Notes under the pieces: model-generated
Databases searched by the model: none
Seen by the model: the letters and a program-made list of their open reading frames with translations, nothing else
Told to the model about the DNA's origin: nothing
Assembly: GCA_023412215.1 (NCBI GenBank)
Contig: JAEYNX010000014.1
Span: 349,204-413,203 of the forward strand
Length of the DNA: 64,000 nt
Direction: 5' to 3'
From: Bacillota bacterium
GTDB taxonomy: Bacteria > Bacillota > Clostridia > Oscillospirales > Ruminococcaceae
Position numbers and translations under genes: made by a program
Part shown: piece after piece, positions 53,352-61,193 of the stretch
Layout of the letters: each line of letters opens with the position of its first letter
Numbering within the stretch: position 1 is the first letter of the stretch

Positions 53352-53792
53352 ATGAACGCATTCTTTTTCCTGTTACCGCTTGTTGCAGTGGCCTTGTTGT
53401 TTATGCCCCTTGTGCCCGTTTACAGCCGTGTTACCACCGGCGCAAAGGCCAAGCGCGCCATCGTTTTTAACCTTGCAGCCTTCTTTGGCGTGTGTCTGGT
53501 CGCCGTCCTTTTACCGGTAGGCGGCCTCCTAAGCGCTGCCGAGACCACCGCAGCCGCCGCTGAGGCGGGCGCCGCTTCCGCCGCCGGCATGGGCTACCTC
53601 GCCGCCGCGCTGGTTACCGGCCTTTCCGCGATCGGTGCCGGTATCGCCGTTGCCGCCGCCGCTCCTGCCGCCATCGGCGCCTTCTCGGAAGACCCCAAGG
53701 CCTTCGGTAAAGCGCTGATCTTCGTGGCACTGGGCGAAGGTGTTGCGCTGTACGGCCTGCTGATCTCCATCCTTATCTTAAACACGCTCTAA
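53352..53792 (+). CDS. atpK: V-type ATPase membrane rotor subunit K
   Basis: This 146-residue proteolipid has four membrane helices that form the rotor ring. The ion-binding Glu is in the last helix (VALGEGVALYGLLIS). The first helical hairpin (residues 2-50) has no matching carboxylate, so each subunit would carry one ion site. The residues after Glu are G-V-A rather than the T/S-Q pattern typical of sodium rings, which slightly favours protons. AGGAGG spaced 8 bases supports this ATG over the one two codons earlier. Confidence 0.92.
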   Translation: MNAFFFLLPLVAVALLFMPLVPVYSRVTTGAKAKRAIVFNLAAFFGVCLVAVLLPVGGLLSAAETTAAAAEAGAASAAGMGYLAAALVTGLSAIGAGIAVAAAAPAAIGAFSEDPKAFGKALIFVALGEGVALYGLLISILILNTL

Positions 53793-53872
53793 CCCTTAAC
53801 TGTGTCAACCCGAGGTACTCCGGCGGCTTTTTGTACCGTTAAGGTGTCTGGCAGAAAGGCATGGGTAAAGCC

Positions 53873-54181
53873 ATGAAATTCTTTGTAATCAGCGATAATG
53901 TAGATACCTTTCTCGGCCTGCGCCTTGCAGGCATGGAGGGTATTGTGGTGCACGAGCAGGAAGAGATTGAAAACGAGCTGAAGAAAGCCGCAGACGACCC
54001 CGAGATCGGCGTTGTGCTGATGACCGAGAAGCTGTTAAACCTCTGCCCCGAGCTGGTGTACGACATTAAGCTCAACCGCCGCCGCCCGCTGATTGTAACG
54101 GTACCCGACCGGCACGGCGCCGGGCAGGTGGGAGATTCCATCAGCCGTTACGTTCGCGAGGCCATCGGCGTAAAGCTGTAA
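53873..54181 (+). CDS. atpF: V-type ATPase subunit F
   Basis: This 102-residue central-stalk subunit has the Rossmann-like opening M-K-F-F-V-I-S-D-N-V-D-T-F-L-G-L-R-L-A-G and GVVLMTEKL, typical of V-type F subunits. An ATG four codons earlier sits directly on the GAAAGG site, so the later ATG is preferred. It precedes subunit E here, opposite to the common order. Confidence 0.9.
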   Translation: MKFFVISDNVDTFLGLRLAGMEGIVVHEQEEIENELKKAADDPEIGVVLMTEKLLNLCPELVYDIKLNRRRPLIVTVPDRHGAGQVGDSISRYVREAIGVKL

Positions 54182-54258
54182 GCTCTGCGTTCATCGCACC
54201 GCGATGACATATCGAATAGATTCTGTTTCTTAATATGAAACCCATAGGGGGTGGTACT

Positions 54259-54846
54259 ATGGCAAAACTCAATGAAAAACTGCAGCGTTTTGAAGACGCC
54301 GTGATCAGCCAGGCAAAGCACCAGTCCAAGGAGATATTAAGCGGTGTCGAGCAGGTAAAGAAGCAAGAGATCTCGACCACCGAGGATGCCGCTCTCTCCA
54401 GCGCCTATGAGCTGATTCAAGGCGAGGTGTCTGAGATTACGGTTGAAACCGCAAGAGAGATTTCACAGCGCCGGTTTAGGCAAAAGCAGGATTATCTTCT
54501 GCGGCGCGCCGCTCTTGAAAAGAGCGTTTTCATTAACGTAAGGGCCCGGCTTATCGACTATACGCATACCGAGGCATACAAGGACTACTTAAAATCCGCG
54601 GCTGAGAAGCTTTCGGCGGATTACGCGGGAAAAGACGTAACACTGAAGCTAAAGCAGGACGACAAGCCGTTTGAGGGGTTTGTACGCGATTGTTTCAAGT
54701 CGCCCTGCACAGTGGCATATACAGACGGCATTGCCATCGGCGGCATTGTGCTCACCGATAACAATAGCGGCTATGTAAGCGACTATAGCTTGGATACCGT
54801 GCTCGCCGACCAGCGCGACTGGTTCTACCAGCACTGCAAGCTGTAA
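54259..54846 (+). CDS. atpE: V-type ATPase subunit E
   Basis: This 195-residue peripheral-stalk subunit has a long N-terminal helix (KLNEKLQRFEDAVISQAKHQSKEI..) and a C-terminal globular part (TDGIAIGGIVLTDNNSGYVSDYSLDTVL), matching the NtpE/vATP-synt_E family. GGGGGTGG stands before the ATG. Confidence 0.9.
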   Translation: MAKLNEKLQRFEDAVISQAKHQSKEILSGVEQVKKQEISTTEDAALSSAYELIQGEVSEITVETAREISQRRFRQKQDYLLRRAALEKSVFINVRARLIDYTHTEAYKDYLKSAAEKLSADYAGKDVTLKLKQDDKPFEGFVRDCFKSPCTVAYTDGIAIGGIVLTDNNSGYVSDYSLDTVLADQRDWFYQHCKL

Positions 54847-54914
54847 AGGCATTCTTTGAATGCCTGCATTTCTTAATGCCTATTCTCTGAGTAATAAAAT
54901 CCCAACAGAAAGGG

Positions 54915-56672
<1,758 letters not shown>

Positions 56673-56720
56673 AACGCAAGCGCTTAAATAAGCCTTTGTG
56701 TTGGTAAAGGAAGTGGCGTT

Positions 56721-58121
56721 ATGAACACTCAACTAATTGGTTTAAGCGAAATAAACGGCCCCCTTGTGGTGCTTGACAACATCCCCTCCGTGAGCTTCGA
56801 CGAGATCGTGGAGCTTAGGCTGGAAAGCGGTGAAACGCGCACGGGGCGCGTGGTACAGATAGACGGGCACCGCGCGGTGATTCAGGTGTTTGAAGGCACC
56901 CGCGGCATCTCGCTTACCAACACCACCACCCGGCTCACCGGCCACCCGATGGAGCTGCCCGTATCCAAAGAGATACTCGGGCGCATCTTCAACGGCGTCG
57001 GCAAGCCGATAGACGGCCTTGGCGAGATCTACTACGACCAGAAGCTCGACATCAACGGCAAGCCCCTAAACCCCGTTTCGAGAGTTTACCCCAGAAACTA
57101 CATCCGCACCGGCATCTCATCCATCGACGCGCTCATCACCCTTATCCGCGGGCAGAAGCTGCCCATCTTCTCGGGTTCGGGCATGAGCCACAACAAGCTG
57201 GCGGTGCAGATCGTGCGCCAGTCGCAGATTGCCGAGGAGGAGGGTGCCTCCTTCGGCGTGGTGTTTGCCGCGATGGGCGTTAAAAACGACGTGGCGGATT
57301 ACTTCAGGCGCTCATTCGCCGAAAGCGGCGTTTTGGAAAAGGTGGTTATGTTCTTAAACCTTTCCAACGACCCGATCATCGAGCGTATCTTAACCCCGCG
57401 CTGCGCATTGACCGCCGCGGAGTACCTCGCTTACGAGCACAACATGCATATCCTTGTTATCTTAACCGATATGACCTCCTACGCCGAAGCGCTGCGTGAG
57501 TTCTCCTCCTCCAAGGGCGAGATTCCCGGGCGTAAAGGCTACCCGGGCTACCTCTACTCCGACCTGGCGTCGCTCTACGAGCGCGCGGGTATCGTAAAGG
57601 GCAAGGGCGGCTCGGTGACGCAGATACCGATACTCACCATGCCCAACGACGACATCACCCACCCGGTGCCCGACCTTACCGGTTACATCACCGAGGGGCA
57701 GATTGTGCTCGACAGAGGGCTAGACCAGGCGGGCGTATACCCCTCCATCTCGGTGCTGCCCTCTCTTTCGCGTCTGATGAAGGACGGCATCGGCGCGGGC
57801 TACACGCGTGAGGACCACTCGGCGGTGGCGAACCAGCTGTTCGCGAGCTACGCGAAGGTGCAGGACGCGCGCGCGCTGGCCTCGGTTATCGGCGAGGAAG
57901 AGCTCGCCCCCGTAGACAAGCAGTATATGGTGTTCGGCGAGCAGTTTGAGAAGCACTTTATCTCGCAGGATTTCGACGACAACCGCACCATCGAGCAGAC
58001 GCTCGACCTCGGGTGGAGGCTGTTGTCGCTGCTGCCGCGCGAAGAGCTCGACCGTGTGGACAACGAGGTGCTGGATAAGCACTACAACCCCGACGCGATG
58101 AAGGAATTAAAAGGTGAGTAG
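56721..58121 (+). CDS. atpB: V-type ATPase subunit B
   Basis: This 466-residue non-catalytic nucleotide-binding partner of A carries the family signature (GHRAVIQVFEGTRGIS; QKLPIFSGSGMSHNKLAVQI) and, as expected, lacks a classical P-loop. GGAAGTGG stands before the ATG. Follows atpA by 48 bases. Confidence 0.97.
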   Translation: MNTQLIGLSEINGPLVVLDNIPSVSFDEIVELRLESGETRTGRVVQIDGHRAVIQVFEGTRGISLTNTTTRLTGHPMELPVSKEILGRIFNGVGKPIDGLGEIYYDQKLDINGKPLNPVSRVYPRNYIRTGISSIDALITLIRGQKLPIFSGSGMSHNKLAVQIVRQSQIAEEEGASFGVVFAAMGVKNDVADYFRRSFAESGVLEKVVMFLNLSNDPIIERILTPRCALTAAEYLAYEHNMHILVILTDMTSYAEALREFSSSKGEIPGRKGYPGYLYSDLASLYERAGIVKGKGGSVTQIPILTMPNDDITHPVPDLTGYITEGQIVLDRGLDQAGVYPSISVLPSLSRLMKDGIGAGYTREDHSAVANQLFASYAKVQDARALASVIGEEELAPVDKQYMVFGEQFEKHFISQDFDDNRTIEQTLDLGWRLLSLLPREELDRVDNEVLDKHYNPDAMKELKGE

Positions 58122-58222
58122 TTTGAAAGATAAAGCTTTCAAACACAGATTTTGTGGGTTAAAGACCGAAATTATGGCTTTAGCCGAAACCGCACAAATC
58201 CGAGAAAGGAGGGGGTATCATT

Positions 58223-58846
58223 ATGGCTGACCAGATTTTCCCCACCAAGGGCAATCTGATTGCCGTGAAAAAGTCTCTGGCGCTCTCCACGCTGGGGTTT
58301 GACCTGCTCGACCGCAAGCGCAACATCCTCATACGCGAGATGATGCAGCTCATCAACCGCGCCAACGAGATCGGCGGCGAGATCGACAACGCCTACACCG
58401 AGGCCTATAAATCGCTGCAGCTCGCAAACCTCAACATGGGTATTGTAGAGAACGACGCGCAGGCGGTGCCCGTTTACGACGGCCTTTCCCTTTATTCCCG
58501 CAGCGTTATGGGTGTGGAGATCCCCAAAATTTCGTTCGACCGGGTGCGTCTGGAACCGCACTACGGTCTCTACCACACCAGCTCGCAGCTCGATAACGCC
58601 TATGTGCAGTTCAGCAACCTTTTAAAGCTCACGGCGGAGCTCGCCGAGGTAGAGAACAGCGTTTACCGTCTGGCGCAGGCGATTAAAAAGACGCAGCGCC
58701 GCGCAAACTCGCTGAAGAATATCATCATCCCCCGTTTTCAGGATATCGCGAAATACATCGCCTCCTACCTTGAAGAGAAGGAACGCGAGGAGTTCTCCCG
58801 CTTAAAGGTTTTAAAGAAGGTTCTGCACGACGGGGATAACGGATAG
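58223..58846 (+). CDS. atpD: V-type ATPase subunit D
   Basis: This 207-residue central shaft subunit consists of long N- and C-terminal helices (LIAVKKSLALSTLGFDLLDRKRNILIREMM; QRRANSLKNIIIPRFQDIAKYIASYLEEKEREEF) as in NtpD. An AGAAAGGAGGGGG site is present. It is the last gene of the ATPase operon. Confidence 0.95.
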   Translation: MADQIFPTKGNLIAVKKSLALSTLGFDLLDRKRNILIREMMQLINRANEIGGEIDNAYTEAYKSLQLANLNMGIVENDAQAVPVYDGLSLYSRSVMGVEIPKISFDRVRLEPHYGLYHTSSQLDNAYVQFSNLLKLTAELAEVENSVYRLAQAIKKTQRRANSLKNIIIPRFQDIAKYIASYLEEKEREEFSRLKVLKKVLHDGDNG

Positions 58847-58872
58847 TTTTCATCTGCTTTTCAACGATTTGA

Positions 58873-58901
58873 TTGACTGACAACCCCCACTGTGATATAC
58901 T
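58873..58901 (+). promoter_or_regulatory. strong promoter upstream of the antiporter gene
   Basis: TTGACT (58873-58878), 17 bases, then TATACT (58896-58901). It fires just after atpD and about 70 bases before a strong terminator, so it makes a short leader or small RNA ahead of the antiporter. Confidence 0.7.
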
Positions 58902-58968
58902 GTTGTTGTTTTGCGGCAGTATTAAGCTCAGCAATTTGAATGTTTTGTGCCCTGTATTCCATGAGTGA

Positions 58969-59002
58969 CGACTTCTACCGGCACCGGTGGAAGTCTTTTT
59001 TT
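58969..59002 (+). terminator. Rho-independent terminator between promoter and antiporter gene
   Basis: GACTTCTACCGG / CCGGTGGAAGTC stem (about 58970-58995) followed by seven T. It would end the ATPase transcript and the short transcript from the promoter at 58.87 kb. Confidence 0.88.
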
Positions 59003-59080
59003 GCTCGCGCGTGTCATACTAACGTGTAAACAAGGGCTTTTCTGCTGCGCAAATCGATCAACCATACAAGGAGTACAGCA

Positions 59081-60328
59081 ATGAATTCTTTCAGCTTTCT
59101 ACTGGATCTTGCATTGATTTTAATCAGCACCAAATTACTCGGTCTGGTGACCAAGCGCTTTCAAATGCCGCAGGTGGTTGGTGCGCTGCTGGCCGGGCTT
59201 TTGTTCGGGCCCGCTGTGCTGAACCTTATTACCGAAACCGATTTTATCGCCAAGACCTCTGAAATTGGCGTTATTGTTTTGATGTTTACGGCCGGGCTGG
59301 AGACCGACATCAAGGAGCTTAAAAAGACGGGCAAGGCCTCTTTTATCATCGCTCTGCTGGGTGTGCTGGTACCGCTCGCGGGCGGCTTTGGCATAGCGGC
59401 CCTGTTCAACAACGGGGCGATATCGGATGTGCCCACCAGCCTGTTTCTGCAGAACCTCTTTATCGGCGTTATCCTTACCGCAACCTCGGTGAGCATTACC
59501 GTGGAGACGCTCAAAGAGATCGGCAAGCTCAGCACCCGCGCGGGCAACGCGATTCTTGGCGCCGCCATTATCGACGATATTTTGGGCATCGTCGCGTTAA
59601 CCGTCATCACCAGCTTTGCGGATACCAGTGTAAACCTGTGGTTTGTGCTGGCAAAGATCCTCGGCTTCTTTGTGTTCAGCGGGGTGGTCGGCTTTATTTT
59701 CTATTACCTGTTTAACAAGTTTGTGAACCGCTACAACAGGGACATGCGGCGCTTCGTGATTGTCGCTTTCGCGTTCTGCCTGGTGCTCTCCTTCTGTGCC
59801 GAGCAGTTTTTCGGGGTAGCCGATATCACGGGAGCCTATATCGCGGGGTTAATCATCTCCAACAACCCGCGCTCCAACTACATATCCTCCCGATTCGACA
59901 CGCTATCCTATATGTTCTTATCCCCCATGTTCTTCGCCAGCATCGGCCTAAAGGTGTCGCTCCCGCATATGACCACCAGCATCCTCATCTTCTCGATCCT
60001 GCTGGTAGTTGTGGCGGCGCTCACCAAGATACTGGGCTGCGGCCTGGGGGCCAAGCTTTCGCGTTATACCAACCACGAGGCCATACAGGTGGGCTGCGGC
60101 ATGATCTCGCGCGGCGAGGTGGCGCTGATAGTCGCCGACAAGGGCGCGTCGCTGGGGCTGATGTCCTCGGTGTTCTTCGGGCCGGTCATCGTAACGGTTA
60201 TTATTACGACGATCATATCCCCCATCCTGCTCAAGCTCGCCTTCCGTTCAAAAAACAACCAGCCGGACGAGCCGGCCACCAATTCACTGGTGGAGGATTA
60301 CGTGAAGATGGATGAGTTCAATCAATAA
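59081..60328 (+). CDS. CPA2-family cation/proton antiporter
   Basis: This 415-residue membrane protein with about 12 helices belongs to the Na+(K+)/H+ exchanger group (NapA/KefB-like). The core D-D pair lies in AAIIDDILGI near residue 165, the pattern of electrogenic sodium-proton antiporters. No C-terminal TrkA-N/RCK domain follows. AAGGAG stands before the ATG. Position after the V-ATPase suggests joint ion homeostasis. The exact ion is unknown. Confidence 0.92.
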   Translation: MNSFSFLLDLALILISTKLLGLVTKRFQMPQVVGALLAGLLFGPAVLNLITETDFIAKTSEIGVIVLMFTAGLETDIKELKKTGKASFIIALLGVLVPLAGGFGIAALFNNGAISDVPTSLFLQNLFIGVILTATSVSITVETLKEIGKLSTRAGNAILGAAIIDDILGIVALTVITSFADTSVNLWFVLAKILGFFVFSGVVGFIFYYLFNKFVNRYNRDMRRFVIVAFAFCLVLSFCAEQFFGVADITGAYIAGLIISNNPRSNYISSRFDTLSYMFLSPMFFASIGLKVSLPHMTTSILIFSILLVVVAALTKILGCGLGAKLSRYTNHEAIQVGCGMISRGEVALIVADKGASLGLMSSVFFGPVIVTVIITTIISPILLKLAFRSKNNQPDEPATNSLVEDYVKMDEFNQ

Positions 60329-60356
60329 GATATTCTTCAGCACCGACAGAGCTTTA

Positions 60357-60391
60357 GGGGAACAGAAGACGTTGCTTCTGTTCCCCTTTTA
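60357..60391 (+). terminator. terminator of the antiporter gene
   Basis: Perfect 12-bp GGGGAACAGAAG / CTTCTGTTCCCC stem (60357-60368, 60375-60386) followed by TTTTA. Confidence 0.88.
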
Positions 60392-60404
60392 GTCGCTTAT
60401 TAAA

Positions 60405-60433
60405 TTGACACACCGCCATAATAATCATATAAT
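60405..60433 (+). promoter_or_regulatory. consensus promoter of the lipoprotein gene
   Basis: TTGACA (60405-60410), exactly 17 bases, TATAAT (60428-60433): full consensus, about 60 bases before the start codon. Confidence 0.88.
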
Positions 60434-60494
60434 GAACAATATGGGTATTACTGGGTCACACCTTGCTTTTACTGATGGGCAACGGGAGATTATC

Positions 60495-61091
60495 ATGAAT
60501 AGATTGTGTTTAAAAATACTGGCGTTTTGCCTGCTCTTGATTGGCCTTGCCGGATGTGTGAAAGCACAGCCAGGAAACTACGTATCTGCAATGCCGCTTT
60601 CTAAAGAGCAGGAGCAGGTTGTGAACCTGTTGACTACCAAAGACCATGAGGCCTATCTCTACGAATTTAAATCCCAAGACAGTTATAAAACCAGAGAATT
60701 CTGGACGGAGGTTTACAAGGACGGGGTATTGGTCGACGCCCATCCGGCGGGCATCACCACGATGTCTGACGAAGGGCAGCCACTCGACGGCGCGGTTGCC
60801 GTACTCGTCAACCAAACCCCCGATTTTCAATGGTCCTATATCTATACCGAAAAGGGTACGAAAATAAACCATGACAGTGAACCGAATAAAAACTATGGGT
60901 CTGAAGGGTTCGGCTGCGCTTCCATCACTCAGCCCGTTGAAATCAAGGCCGGGGAGGAGATCACGCTCTGCGCCTATGCCTTCGCGCGCGACGGTAAGAT
61001 AAAATCCTTTACCCCGCAGAGTTTTTCGGATAAGACTGCCTTTGCGGACTATGCGTATGTACATCTCATCAAGTGCAAATTCTCAAACTAG
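60495..61091 (+). CDS. hypothetical lipoprotein
   Basis: This 198-residue protein has a signal peptide ending in lipobox G-L-A-G-C (Cys21). I do not recognise the mature domain; it is mixed beta-rich, with AYLYEFKSQDSYKTREFWTEVYKDG and SITQPVEIKAGEEITLCAYAF. GGGAG stands before the chosen ATG; the frame opens 30 codons earlier over the promoter, which is not used. It is a single-gene unit with its own consensus promoter. Confidence 0.75.
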   Translation: MNRLCLKILAFCLLLIGLAGCVKAQPGNYVSAMPLSKEQEQVVNLLTTKDHEAYLYEFKSQDSYKTREFWTEVYKDGVLVDAHPAGITTMSDEGQPLDGAVAVLVNQTPDFQWSYIYTEKGTKINHDSEPNKNYGSEGFGCASITQPVEIKAGEEITLCAYAFARDGKIKSFTPQSFSDKTAFADYAYVHLIKCKFSN

Positions 61092-61140
61092 GCGCAAAGC
61101 CTGAAAAGCGCTGGTCGTGATAAACTTCCGGCCTACATAC

Positions 61141-61171
61141 AAAAGCCCCCGGTTGTAAAAACCGGGGGCTT
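61141..61171. terminator. bidirectional terminator between lipoprotein and PFOR genes
   Basis: AAGCCCCCGG / CCGGGGGCTT stem (61143-61152, 61162-61171). On the minus strand it is followed by TTTGTATG; on the plus strand by AATGC. It lies between convergent genes. Confidence 0.8.
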
Positions 61172-61193
61172 AATGCATCTAATAAGCGATCGC

